Shown: positions 27,290-36,906 of the stretch, piece by piece
How the letters are laid out: each line of letters starts with the position of its first letter
Position numbering within the stretch: position 1 is the first letter of the stretch
From: an uncultured Chthonomonas sp.
GTDB taxonomy: Bacteria; Armatimonadota; Chthonomonadetes; Chthonomonadales; CAJBBX01
Direction of reading: 5' to 3'
Length of the DNA: 64,000 nucleotides
Assembly: GCA_903951425.1 (NCBI GenBank)
Contig: CAJBBX010000013.1
Location: forward strand, 35,938 to 99,937
Position numbers and translations under genes: made by a program
Notes under the pieces: model-generated
The model's input: the letters and a program-made list of their open reading frames with translations, nothing else
The model's database searches: none
Told to the model about the DNA's origin: nothing

Positions 27290-30200
27290 ATGGAGACGGC
27301 ATCCCACAACGTAGCGCCTCGGCTGGAGCGCGCCGACATCGGCGGCGAGCCGCACCTGCGCATCACCGACGTCGACCGCATGCCGCCCTTCTTCATGAAC
27401 ATCGTGGGGGCGGGCGATATGTGGCTCTTCGCCGGGAGCAACGGCCCCTTCACGGCCGGGCGCTCGGAGCCCGACCATGCTGCCTTCCCCTACCAGACCG
27501 TGGACAAGATTCTCGACAACCCGCGCTCCAGCGGCTGCCTCACGCTCATGCGCGTGGAGACGCCGTCGGGAGAGCAACTCTGGGAGCCCTGGGCCGCGGG
27601 CCGCGCGCCGTCGGGCGTCCGGCGCTCGCTGGCCAAGCACCTGACCGGCTGCTCGGTGGCCTTCGAGGAGGCGCACGAGGCCCTTGGCCTTGAGTTCACC
27701 TGGGAGTTGGCCACGGGCGCGCGGTTCGGGCTGGTGCGCCGATGCCGCTTGCGCAACACCGGGGCCTCCACGGTCCGGCTACGGTTGCTGGACGGCTGGA
27801 ACCGGGTCATCGCGCCGGGCGTGACGCAGGAGCTCTGGTCGCGCTACAGCTACCTTGCCGCGGGCTACATGCGGCACGAGGCGCTGCCCTGCGGGACGGG
27901 GGCGCTGCAGGCGGTCTACACGCTGAACGCGGCTCTGGCCGACAAGCCCGAGCCCGCCGAGTCGCTCCGATGCACAGGCGCCTGGGCGCTTGGGCACGGC
28001 GAGGCCGCCCTGCTTCTGTCGGGCCGTCAGGTCGAGGCCTTCCGGCTGGGCGGCGAGCCCTCCGCCGAGGCCGAGGTCCGGGGCGAAGTCGGCGCCTTCC
28101 TGGCCTGCGAGACGCTCACGCTGGAGCCGGGAGCCGAGCGCATGTGGCTGCACGGCATCGACACGCGCCTCGATCCTGCGGCCGTGGTGGGCCTCCGCGG
28201 CTTGCTGCGCGAACCGGAGCGCATGGCCGCCGAGGTGGAGGCCGATCTGGCGGCGTCTCGTCGTCGTCTCCGCACCCTTGTGGGCGGCGCCGACGGCCTG
28301 CAATGCACGGCGGACGATGCGCTGGACGCCCACCACTTCGCCAACGCGCTCTTCAACAGCATGCGAGGCGGCGTCTTCGAGCCCGGCGCGGCGATCCCCG
28401 CCGACGACGTGCGCGCGTTCGTCCGGTCGCGATCCAAGCAGGTCGCTCGACGCCACGCCGCCGCGCTGGATGCGCTGCCCGCGGAACTCCTCGCCGCCGA
28501 TATCGAGGCGCTGGCCGCAGCGTGTGGCGACCCGCAGTTGCGGCGGCTCTTGGGCGAGTACATGCCCCTGACCATGGCTCGCCGCCACGGCGACCCCAGC
28601 CGCCCCTGGAACCAGTTCCGTATCAAGGTGCGGGACGAGCGGGGGAGACCGGTCTACGGCTACGAGGGCAACTGGCGCGATATCTTCCAGAACTGGGAGG
28701 CGCTGGGCTGCGCCTACCCCCAGGCGCTGGAGCGCATGGTGGCGGTCTTCCTCAACGCCTCCACGGCCGACGGCTATAACCCCTACCGGGTCACCCGAGA
28801 CGGCGTCGATTGGGAGGCGCCCAGCCCCGGCGACCCCTGGGGCCACCTGGGCTACTGGGGCGACCACCAGATCGTCTACCTGCTCCGCCTGCTGCAGGCG
28901 CTGGATGCCGCCTCGCCCGGATGGGCCTCCGGCGACAACCTTCGCGAGCCCCGCTTCGCGAGCGCCGACGTGCCCTACGAGCTGGTCGGCTTCGAGGAGA
29001 TGCTCCGCGACCCGCGCCACACGATCCGGTTTAATCAGGAGCGCCACCGCGAACTCATGCGGCGCGCCGCCGAGGAGGGCGGTGACGGCAAGCTGCTCCG
29101 CGGGCCCGATGGCGAGGTTCGCCTGGCCTCAACGGCTGAGAAGTTGCTGGCTCCGCTACTGGCCAAGCTGAGCAGCCTGGTTCCCGGCGGCGGCGTCTGG
29201 CTCAACACCCAGCGCCCCGAGTGGAATGACGCCAACAACGCGCTTGCCGGCTGGGGCCTCTCCGTGGTTACCACCTGCTACCTGCGCGGCTACCTTGTCT
29301 TCCTGCGCGGCCTGCTGGCGGAGGCCGGAGCCCAGCCGTTGCCCGTGTCGGCCGCCATGGCGCGCTGGGTGCGCGAGGTCGCCGACGCCCTGCAGGCTCC
29401 CTGCTGCGCCGCCTGCGGCTCCGACGCGGACCGGCTGTCGGCCCTCCGCGCCCTTGGCCTGACCGGGCAACGTTACCGCGACACGCTCACTTCCGGCGGA
29501 CCCGGGGCCGACGAGCCGCTACCGGTGGCCGAGATGCTGCGGCTCGTCGACGCCGCGCTGGCTGTCGTCGAAGCGACGATCCGCGCCAACCTGCGGACCG
29601 ACGGGCTGATCCACAGCTACAACATCCTCAAGGTCGGACCGGACGGCGCCGCAGTGGGTCCTCTCTCCGCCATGCTGGAGGGGCAGGTTGCGGTCCTGAG
29701 CAGCGGCCTCCTGGGCAGCGGGGAGGTCCTCCGCGCCCTGGACGCCCTGGAGGGCGCCGGCCTCTACCGCCGCGACCAGCATAGCTACATCCTATACCCC
29801 GACCGCGAGCTGGAGCGCTACCTTGATCGTGGTCTGCTGCCGGCCGACGCCGCCGAGCGGGCGCCGCTGCTGGCCCGGGCCGCACAGGGCGACCTGCCTG
29901 AACTGGCCGTGCGGGATGCCGAGGGCGTCCTCCGCTTCAGCGCCGACCTGCGCAACGCCGCCGACCTGGAGGGTGTGCTGGCGGGCCTGCAAGCGCGACC
30001 GGAACTGGCCGCCGACGTGGAGCGCGACCGCCCGGGCATCCTCGGATTCTGGGAGGAAGCCTTCCGCCACAGCGAGTTCACCGGCCGTAGCGGCACATTC
30101 TTCATGTTCGAGGGCCTGGGTAGCATCTACTGGCACATGGTGGCCAAGCTGCTGCTGGCCGTGCAGGAGTGTGCCCACCGCGCCGCCGACGCCGGCGAGC

Positions 30201-30733
30201 CCGGCGAGGTCGTGGCCGCGCTGGCGGAGCGGTACCACCGCATCCGCGACGGCCTGGGCTTCCGCAAGTCGCCGGCCGAGTACGGCGCCTTCCCCACGGA
30301 CCCCTACTCGCACACGCCGGCCCACCTCGGGGCGCAGCAGCCGGGCATGACGGGCCAGGTGAAGGAGGAGCTGCTCACCCGGCGCGGCGAGCTGGGCCTG
30401 CGGTTGCGGGGCGGGAGGCTCATCTTCCGTCCGAGGCTGCTCCGGCGCGATGAGTTCCTGCGAGAGCCGGCCCGGTTCCAGTACGTCGATGCGGCGGGGA
30501 GCGATGCGGCGTTCGACCTTCCGGCCGGGAGCCTGGGCTTCACCTGCTGCGGCACGCTGGTGGTCTACGCCCTGGCGCAGGAGGCCGCCATCGCCCTGGT
30601 GCGGGCCGACGGCGGCGTGGAGCGCGTGCCGGGCGCAGGGCTGGACGAGGTGCAAACCGCCCGAATCCTCGGGCGAACGGGCGAGATCACGCGAGTCGAG
30701 GTGCGCGTGCCCGAGGGCGTTCCGATCGGGTAG
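27290..30733 (+). CDS. Large uncharacterised protein (1147 aa), possible (alpha/alpha)6-toroid carbohydrate-active enzyme
   Basis: ATG 27290 with AGGAGGAAG; single long ORF; motifs 'YEGNWRDIFQNWEALG', 'DGYNPYRVTRDGVDWEAPSPGDPWGHLGYWGDHQIVYLLRLLQAL'. Confidence 0.65.
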   Translation: METASHNVAPRLERADIGGEPHLRITDVDRMPPFFMNIVGAGDMWLFAGSNGPFTAGRSEPDHAAFPYQTVDKILDNPRSSGCLTLMRVETPSGEQLWEPWAAGRAPSGVRRSLAKHLTGCSVAFEEAHEALGLEFTWELATGARFGLVRRCRLRNTGASTVRLRLLDGWNRVIAPGVTQELWSRYSYLAAGYMRHEALPCGTGALQAVYTLNAALADKPEPAESLRCTGAWALGHGEAALLLSGRQVEAFRLGGEPSAEAEVRGEVGAFLACETLTLEPGAERMWLHGIDTRLDPAAVVGLRGLLREPERMAAEVEADLAASRRRLRTLVGGADGLQCTADDALDAHHFANALFNSMRGGVFEPGAAIPADDVRAFVRSRSKQVARRHAAALDALPAELLAADIEALAAACGDPQLRRLLGEYMPLTMARRHGDPSRPWNQFRIKVRDERGRPVYGYEGNWRDIFQNWEALGCAYPQALERMVAVFLNASTADGYNPYRVTRDGVDWEAPSPGDPWGHLGYWGDHQIVYLLRLLQALDAASPGWASGDNLREPRFASADVPYELVGFEEMLRDPRHTIRFNQERHRELMRRAAEEGGDGKLLRGPDGEVRLASTAEKLLAPLLAKLSSLVPGGGVWLNTQRPEWNDANNALAGWGLSVVTTCYLRGYLVFLRGLLAEAGAQPLPVSAAMARWVREVADALQAPCCAACGSDADRLSALRALGLTGQRYRDTLTSGGPGADEPLPVAEMLRLVDAALAVVEATIRANLRTDGLIHSYNILKVGPDGAAVGPLSAMLEGQVAVLSSGLLGSGEVLRALDALEGAGLYRRDQHSYILYPDRELERYLDRGLLPADAAERAPLLARAAQGDLPELAVRDAEGVLRFSADLRNAADLEGVLAGLQARPELAADVERDRPGILGFWEEAFRHSEFTGRSGTFFMFEGLGSIYWHMVAKLLLAVQECAHRAADAGEPGEVVAALAERYHRIRDGLGFRKSPAEYGAFPTDPYSHTPAHLGAQQPGMTGQVKEELLTRRGELGLRLRGGRLIFRPRLLRRDEFLREPARFQYVDAAGSDAAFDLPAGSLGFTCCGTLVVYALAQEAAIALVRADGGVERVPGAGLDEVQTARILGRTGEITRVEVRVPEGVPIG

Positions 30734-30751
30734 GGGACCGGACCGGGCCGG

Positions 30752-31321
30752 CTACCAGTCGGCCCGGCGGCCTATGATGCTGAAGAACTCGGCCCTCGTG
30801 GCCGGGTCGTGGTGGAAGCAGCCCAGCACCGACGAGGTCTGCATGACGCAGCTCTGCTTCTCGACGCCGCGCATCATCATGCACATGTGGCGGCACTCGA
30901 TGACCACGCCCACGCCCGCCGCATTGGTCGCCTCGCGGATCTCCCGTGCGATGTCGTGCGTCAGCCGCTCCTGGATCTGCAGCCGCCGCGCGTGGACCTC
31001 CACCAGCCGGGCCAGCTTGCTGACGCCCAGCACCTTGTCGTTGGAGATATAGCCGATGTGGCACCGGCCGTAGAAGGGGAGCATATGGTGCTCGCAGAGG
31101 CTGTAGACCTCGATGTCCCGAGCGATCACCATGTTGTTGGCCGCGGTCTCGAAGAGCGCCTCGTTGATCACCTCGCGGGGTTCAGCGTGGTAGCCGCTGC
31201 AGAGGTACTCGTAGGCCCGGGCCACGCGCGCAGGGGTCTTGCGCAGCCCCTCGCGGTCGGGGTCCTCTCCGATCTCTTTGAGCAGTTCTCGCACCAACGC
31301 CTCGACGCGCTCCAGGTTCAC
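30752..31321 (-). CDS. folE: GTP cyclohydrolase I
   Basis: '[52 protein letters not shown]...[22 protein letters not shown]' canonical FolE. Confidence 0.97.
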   Translation of the reverse strand: MNLERVEALVRELLKEIGEDPDREGLRKTPARVARAYEYLCSGYHAEPREVINEALFETAANNMVIARDIEVYSLCEHHMLPFYGRCHIGYISNDKVLGVSKLARLVEVHARRLQIQERLTHDIAREIREATNAAGVGVVIECRHMCMMMRGVEKQSCVMQTSSVLGCFHHDPATRAEFFSIIGRRADW

Positions 31322-31345
31322 GCTTGCACTCCCTCGGTTCGCCGC

Positions 31346-32104
31346 TCAGCCATAGACCGAGCCGCGCAGATTGCGCCCGCCATCCACGTAGATCGTCTGC
31401 CCCGTGATGAAGCCGCTTCGGAGCAGGAATAGCACGGCCTCGGCCACATCCCCGGTCGATCCCGTCCGCTGCAGCGGGTTCGTATGCGCCAGCGACAGCG
31501 CGGCTTCCCTGGCCTGCCCATCCGGCGGGGCGATGAGGCCCGGCGCCACCCCGTTCACCCGGATGCCCGGCGCCAGCTCCAGGGCCAGCATGCGCGTCAG
31601 GTCGCGGAGCATCCGCTTGCTCAGGTGGTAGGCGGCGTGCTCGCGGTCGTAGTCGCCCATCCGCGCGTCGAGCAGGTTAACGATGCTGCCTGGCCGGCCC
31701 TGCGCCGCCATGGCCCGGCAGAGCAGCAGCGGCGCCAGGGCGTTCACCTGCACGTTGGCCGCGAGCTCTTCCGGGCCGAAGTCGAGCACGCGGCTCGTCT
31801 CGTAGACCGAGGCCGAGTTAACCAGGATGCCGACCGGCCGGCCGCACGCCTCCGCAGCGCGGCCGACCAGCGCCAACGCCTCTCCGGGGTCGGAGAGGTC
31901 GGCGCGGAGGCTCCATGCCTCGCCCCCGGCCGCGTGGATCGCCTCGACGACCTCCGCTGCCCCGTCGGCAGACGTATGGTAATGCGCCGCCACGGCAACT
32001 CCGGACGTGCCGAGCGCCAGCGCCACGGCACGCCCCAGGCTACGGCCCGCGCCGGTCACAAGTGCCGCCAATCCGGCCGGGGCGATCCCTTCGGCTTCGG
32101 TCAC
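31346..32104 (-). CDS. SDR-family oxidoreductase, pteridine reductase/FolM-like
   Basis: GTG start 32104 (VTEAEGIAP); 'ALVTGAGRSLGRAVALALG', 'NSASVYE', 'AYHLSKRMLRDLTRMLALELAPGIRVNGVAPGLI'; adjacent to folE. Confidence 0.85.
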   Translation of the reverse strand: MTEAEGIAPAGLAALVTGAGRSLGRAVALALGTSGVAVAAHYHTSADGAAEVVEAIHAAGGEAWSLRADLSDPGEALALVGRAAEACGRPVGILVNSASVYETSRVLDFGPEELAANVQVNALAPLLLCRAMAAQGRPGSIVNLLDARMGDYDREHAAYHLSKRMLRDLTRMLALELAPGIRVNGVAPGLIAPPDGQAREAALSLAHTNPLQRTGSTGDVAEAVLFLLRSGFITGQTIYVDGGRNLRGSVYG

Positions 32105-32115
32105 CGGTCTACGCC

Positions 32116-33132
32116 TCAGACCTCCACGGCCACGCGGCGGCCGCTCCGCGAGCTCTCCATAGCCGCGAAGACCATGGCCAGGCTCTTGATGTTGTCGTGG
32201 CACTCGCCCATGGGCGTGGCGCCGGTCTCCAGTGCGGCTAGGAACTCGCGCAACGACCCGGCGATGCCGCCCGGCACGCCCTCGGCCACCTCGATCGTCT
32301 CCGGCGCCACCTCGGCGTGGAAGCCGCCGTGCTTCGCCACTCGGTCGCCCACCGGGGCCCCGTTCCCGTCCCACAGAGCGGTGCCGCCGGGGCCTACGGC
32401 CCGCCAGTCGGCCTCCCAGCTCGTGTGCTTGCCTTCGGCGCACCAGGAGCCGCGGTAGGTGTAGCGGAGGCCGCCGGTCATCTCGAAGATGGCCGTCGCA
32501 CAGACGTCGCCCTTGTACCAGCTCCAGGGCGGGTTGAACTCGTCGCAATAGACCGCCACCGGATCGGCGCCGCAGAGGTATCGGGCAGCGTCGAAGGTAT
32601 GGATGGCCATGTCCAGGATGAGCGGGCTGGGCATCTCGTCGCGGAAGCCTCCGAAGTGGGCGCCGATGTAGAAGTCGGAGTTCAGGATGCCCAGCGGCCC
32701 GGTGAAGCGGTCGATGAGGGCCTTGTAGGCATGGATGCGCGCGTCATAGCGGCGGCTCTGGCTCACCATGTAGAGGAGGCCAGCCTTCTCGGAGGCGGCC
32801 ACCATGGCCCGGGCCTGGTCCATGGAGGCGGCCATGGGCTTCTCGCCGATGACCGGGTAGCCGCGGCCGAGCGACGTAACGGTGACGTTGCAGTGGGCCT
32901 CCGGCACGGTGACGTCGACCACGAAGTCGGGCCTCACGGCATCAAGCGCGCGCTCAAGCTCGGTGTCGGCGTGGACGCCGGCGATCTTCAGCTCGTCGGC
33001 CGCCTGTGCCGCGCGGCCCGGCTCGATATCGACCCAGCCCGCGACCTCGGTCTGATCGCACTCGGTCAGGTTCCTGCCCCAGCCCCGGCCCATGCCGCCC
33101 GCCCCGACGATCAGCGCACGATAGCTCTTCAT
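32116..33132 (-). CDS. Gfo/Idh/MocA-family NAD(P)-dependent oxidoreductase
   Basis: 'YRALIVGAGGMGRGWGRNLTECDQTEVAGWVDIEPGRA', 'GEKPMAASMDQARAMVAA'. Confidence 0.93.
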   Translation of the reverse strand: MKSYRALIVGAGGMGRGWGRNLTECDQTEVAGWVDIEPGRAAQAADELKIAGVHADTELERALDAVRPDFVVDVTVPEAHCNVTVTSLGRGYPVIGEKPMAASMDQARAMVAASEKAGLLYMVSQSRRYDARIHAYKALIDRFTGPLGILNSDFYIGAHFGGFRDEMPSPLILDMAIHTFDAARYLCGADPVAVYCDEFNPPWSWYKGDVCATAIFEMTGGLRYTYRGSWCAEGKHTSWEADWRAVGPGGTALWDGNGAPVGDRVAKHGGFHAEVAPETIEVAEGVPGGIAGSLREFLAALETGATPMGECHDNIKSLAMVFAAMESSRSGRRVAVEV

Positions 33133-33159
33133 GCTCAGTTCTCCCCTAGTGCCCCTTGC

Positions 33160-34377
33160 CTAACCCTCGCCCGAGACGGCGGCGATGGCGCGGCAGATGG
33201 CCTGGATGTTCTGCTCGTTCATGCCCGCCACACAGACGCGGGAGCTGTCTACCGCGTAGATGCCGAACTCGGAGCGGAGGCGATGGACGGCTTCGACCGG
33301 GAGGCCCAGAAAACTGAACATGCCCTTCTGCCGCGTGACGAAGCTGTAGTCCTTCTGGATGCCCGCGTCGGCCAGGGAGCGGGCGAAGAGCTTGCGCATC
33401 CAGGCGATGCGCTCGCGCATGAGCCCCACTTCCTTGGTCCACATGGGCCGCAACTGCGGGTCGGCCAGCACCGTGGCCACGATCTGCGCGCCGTGCGATG
33501 CCGGGTTGGAGTAGTTCGTGCGGATGATGCGCTTGATCTGGCTCAGGGTGCGCTTGGCCTCGTCGGCGCTTGCCGTGACGACCGTGAGGCCGCCCACGCG
33601 CTCGCGGTAGAGCGAGAAGTTCTTGGAGAAGCTGTTGGCCACGATGAAGGGCTGACCCGATGCGGCGAAGGAGCGCACGGCCAGCGCGTCCTGGTCGAGC
33701 CCGGCGGCGAAGCCCTGGTAGGCGAAGTCGAGGAACGGCAGCAGGCCCTGCTCACCGCACACCTCCACCACGGTCGCCCACTGCGCAGCCGAGAGGTCGA
33801 CGCCGGAGGGGTTGTGGCAGCAGGCGTGGAGGATGACGGCGTCGCCGGCGGGGGCGGCCTTGAGGCCCGTCACCATGGCATCGAAGTCGAGGCCGCGCTT
33901 GGCGGGATCGTAATAGGGGTACGACTGCACCTTGAGGCCGGCTGCCTCGAAAACGCCGCGGTGGTTCTCCCAACTGGGCGTGCTGATCCAGACGCCGGGA
34001 GCGTCCAGATGCCGGACCAGCAGGTCGGCTCCCACCCGTAGGGCGCCGGTGCCGCCCAGGCACTGCACGGTGACGGCCCGGCCCTCCGCGATGACCGGCG
34101 AGCCCTCGCCCAGCAGGAGTTGCTGCACCTGGCGATTGTACGCCGGGGCGCCGTCGATGGGCAGGTAGGTCTTGGTTTCCTCGCTCTCCAGGAGGCGGCG
34201 GGCTGCCTCGCGGACGCAGTGGAGTACCGGCACCTTGCCCGAGCCGTCCAGGTAGACGCCGACGCCCAGGTTCACCTTGTCGGGGTTGGGATCGGCGTTG
34301 TACGCCTCGGTCAGGCCAAGGATCGGGTCGGGAGGGGCCATCTGGATCGATGCGAAGGGCGATGCGGCGCCTGGCAT
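33160..34377 (-). CDS. Aspartate/aromatic amino acid aminotransferase (class I, AspC/TyrB type)
   Basis: ATG 34377; 'PDPILGLTEAYNADPNPDKVNLGVGVY', 'HACCHNPSGVDLSAAQW', 'ANSFSKNFSLYRERVGGLTVV'. Confidence 0.94.
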   Translation of the reverse strand: MPGAASPFASIQMAPPDPILGLTEAYNADPNPDKVNLGVGVYLDGSGKVPVLHCVREAARRLLESEETKTYLPIDGAPAYNRQVQQLLLGEGSPVIAEGRAVTVQCLGGTGALRVGADLLVRHLDAPGVWISTPSWENHRGVFEAAGLKVQSYPYYDPAKRGLDFDAMVTGLKAAPAGDAVILHACCHNPSGVDLSAAQWATVVEVCGEQGLLPFLDFAYQGFAAGLDQDALAVRSFAASGQPFIVANSFSKNFSLYRERVGGLTVVTASADEAKRTLSQIKRIIRTNYSNPASHGAQIVATVLADPQLRPMWTKEVGLMRERIAWMRKLFARSLADAGIQKDYSFVTRQKGMFSFLGLPVEAVHRLRSEFGIYAVDSSRVCVAGMNEQNIQAICRAIAAVSGEG

Positions 34378-34402
34378 GGTGATGCTTCCTTTCTTGCGGG
34401 CC

Positions 34403-36766
34403 TCAGACTTCGTCGTCTGCGCCGTCATCCTCGGGGATGACGACGCCGCCGAACATCATCTCCACCTCGTCGCGGGAGATGCGGATCTCGCGGGGCTTGG
34501 CCCCGTCCTGCGGGCCGACGATGCCGCGCTGCTCCATGATATCCACCAGGCGGGCGCTGCGGGCGTAGCCGATGCCGAAGCGGCGCTGCAGCATGGAGGC
34601 CGATGCGTGGCCCGTGGCCACCACCAGCCGCACCGCCCGCTCGAAGTACTCGTCGTCTTCGCCCGCCCCGCCGGACACGGCCTTGGATGCGGCCTCCACG
34701 GGCTTCAGCGAGTACTGCGGCGCCTCCTGGGTTCGCAGGTAGGCCACCAGGTCGTTGGTCTCGGCCTCGGAGAGGTAGCATCCCTGGATGCGGATGGGCT
34801 TGGTGGTGTCGATGGGCATGTAGAGCATATCGCCGCGGCCGATGAGCTTCTCCGCGCCGTTCTGGTCCAGCACGATGCGGCTTTCCAGCTGGCTCGAGAC
34901 CATGAAGGCGATGCGGCTGGAGATGTTGGCCTTGATGAGGCCCGTGAGTACGTCAGCCGAGGGGCGTTGCGTGGCGATGACCAGGTGGATGCCCGTGGCG
35001 CGGGCCACGGCGGCGATGCGGGCGATGCAGTGCTCCACGTCACCGGATTCCTGGGTCATCATCAGGTCGGCCAACTCGTCGACGATGACGACGATGTAGG
35101 GCAGCTTGTCGTTCTGCTGGGCCTTGGCGTTGTAGCTATCGATGTTCCGCACGCCCAGCCGCGAGAAGGTCTCGTACCGCTGCTCCATCTCGCGGAGGAC
35201 GCTGTTGAGGATGGCCGGAGCGGCCTTCACGTTGCGGACGACCGGGTGGATCAGGTGCGGAATGCCGTCCCAGAGCGACAGCTCAACCATCTTCGGGTCG
35301 ATCATCACGAACTTGACCTCGGACGGGAGCGCGCGGTAGACGATGGAGGCGATGAGCGCGTTGAGGCAGACCGACTTGCCCGAGTTAGTAGTGCCTCCCA
35401 CCAGCAGGTGCGGCATGGTGGAGAGGTCGGCGATCTTCACCTGTCCCTCGACGGTCTTGCCCAGGGCGAAGAGGAGCTTCTTGGGGCTGTTACGGAAGTC
35501 GGGCGTCTCCAAGCACTCGCGGAGGCTCACCACGCCGGCGTTGCTGTTGGGCACCTCGATGCCGATGGCGTCCTTGCCGGGGATCGGGGCCTCCACGCGT
35601 ACCTGGATGGCCTTGAGCTTCATGGCGATGTTATCGGCCAGCGAGACGATCTTGGCCACCTTGATGCCCGGCGCCAACTGCACCTCGTAGCGGGTGAAGG
35701 TTGGGCCGTGGGCGATCTCTGCCACATTGGCGCCGATGCCGAACTCGTCCAGCGTCTGCTCGATGCGCTGGATCTTGTCGGCCAGCTCGGACTGCCCCTT
35801 GCGTGTGTCGATGGGCTGTGCCTTGCGCAGCAGGTCCAGCGGCGGCGGACTGTAGGCGTCGGTGCGCGGCGCGGCGGCCGCCGGCGCGGAGGCGGGGCTC
35901 ACAGGCGCGCCCGGGGCTGCATCCGTCTCGAATGGCGCGTCGTCCTGCGCCGGGTCCTGGTTCTTGCGCCGCACGCGGGGCGCCGCAGGCTTCTTGGGAG
36001 CCGCCTCCGGTTCGGGCAGGTCCAGCGCCGGGACGGGGGTTTCCTGCTCATGGCGATGGAAGTCGAACAGAGGGCGCTTGCGCGGCGCGGCGGGGGGCGG
36101 CGCGGGCGTCTGGCGGACCGGAGGAGTGGGGCGGGCCTCGGCCTGCCGTGCGCGGAGGGCGGCGGCTCCCGACTGAACGGCGGCCGCGCCGGATTGCACC
36201 GGGCGGCGGACCGAATGGAGCAACTCCAGCACCGAGCGGTCCAGGATCAGCATGATAGCGGTGCAGGAGGCGAAGGCGAATACCAGGTGGCTTCCCGCCG
36301 CGCCGAGGGCGTACAGGAGCGCGGAGCCGACCGAGGCGCCTACCACGCCGCCATGCGACATGAGGTAGTCCACCGACCAGCGCAGGTCGGCTGCGTCGTT
36401 CCCGTACAACCCCGGGTAGATGACGCCCGGCTGGCGCACCGGCGGATGGCCGGCCACGTGGACCCATCCCACCAACGTCAGGTAGGCCAGCACGACGCCC
36501 GCCACGGCATGCATTCGGCCGACGCCGGGGCGCCCGACGATGAACATGACGCCGAAGGCCATGAGAAGCAGCGGCATGGCGTAAGAGCCGACGCCGGCGG
36601 TCTCGCGGAGCAGTGTGACGATGACGTTCGCAACCGGCCCATCGGGACGCCAGATGAGCCAGACGAGCGAAGCCAGCCCGAAGAAGAAGAGAGCCAGGCC
36701 TATCGTATCATCCACCCGGCGGCTTCTGGCGGGCGGCGGTTCCTCGGTGCGGCGGGCAGCTGCCAT
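34403..36766 (-). CDS. ftsK: DNA translocase FtsK/SpoIIIE
   Basis: N-terminal TM segments; 'LLVGGTTNSGKSVCLNALIASIVYRALPSEVKFVMIDPKMVELSLWDGIPHLIHPVV'; C-terminal gamma domain 'MLQRRFGIGYARSARLVDIMEQRGIVGPQDGAKPREI'. Confidence 0.97.
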   Translation of the reverse strand: MAAARRTEEPPPARSRRVDDTIGLALFFFGLASLVWLIWRPDGPVANVIVTLLRETAGVGSYAMPLLLMAFGVMFIVGRPGVGRMHAVAGVVLAYLTLVGWVHVAGHPPVRQPGVIYPGLYGNDAADLRWSVDYLMSHGGVVGASVGSALLYALGAAGSHLVFAFASCTAIMLILDRSVLELLHSVRRPVQSGAAAVQSGAAALRARQAEARPTPPVRQTPAPPPAAPRKRPLFDFHRHEQETPVPALDLPEPEAAPKKPAAPRVRRKNQDPAQDDAPFETDAAPGAPVSPASAPAAAAPRTDAYSPPPLDLLRKAQPIDTRKGQSELADKIQRIEQTLDEFGIGANVAEIAHGPTFTRYEVQLAPGIKVAKIVSLADNIAMKLKAIQVRVEAPIPGKDAIGIEVPNSNAGVVSLRECLETPDFRNSPKKLLFALGKTVEGQVKIADLSTMPHLLVGGTTNSGKSVCLNALIASIVYRALPSEVKFVMIDPKMVELSLWDGIPHLIHPVVRNVKAAPAILNSVLREMEQRYETFSRLGVRNIDSYNAKAQQNDKLPYIVVIVDELADLMMTQESGDVEHCIARIAAVARATGIHLVIATQRPSADVLTGLIKANISSRIAFMVSSQLESRIVLDQNGAEKLIGRGDMLYMPIDTTKPIRIQGCYLSEAETNDLVAYLRTQEAPQYSLKPVEAASKAVSGGAGEDDEYFERAVRLVVATGHASASMLQRRFGIGYARSARLVDIMEQRGIVGPQDGAKPREIRISRDEVEMMFGGVVIPEDDGADDEV

Positions 36767-36906
36767 GTGGTCCTCTGGCCGGGAGGAGACGCCCCGGTCC
36801 TTTCCCGATTATAGCAGACGTATGGAAACCGATTCCGGTGCTGTGGCGGTAAGCTGTGCCGTCAGCGCATCGGCGGGACGGAGGAAGCGATGGGGACAGC
36901 GCGCGG

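Noticed and set aside
34277-36814. 845-aa + strand ORF opposite ftsK
   Set aside because: Antisense to a canonical FtsK; composition (His/Asp/Gly/Leu/Arg-rich) is typical of the open antisense frame of high-GC genes.
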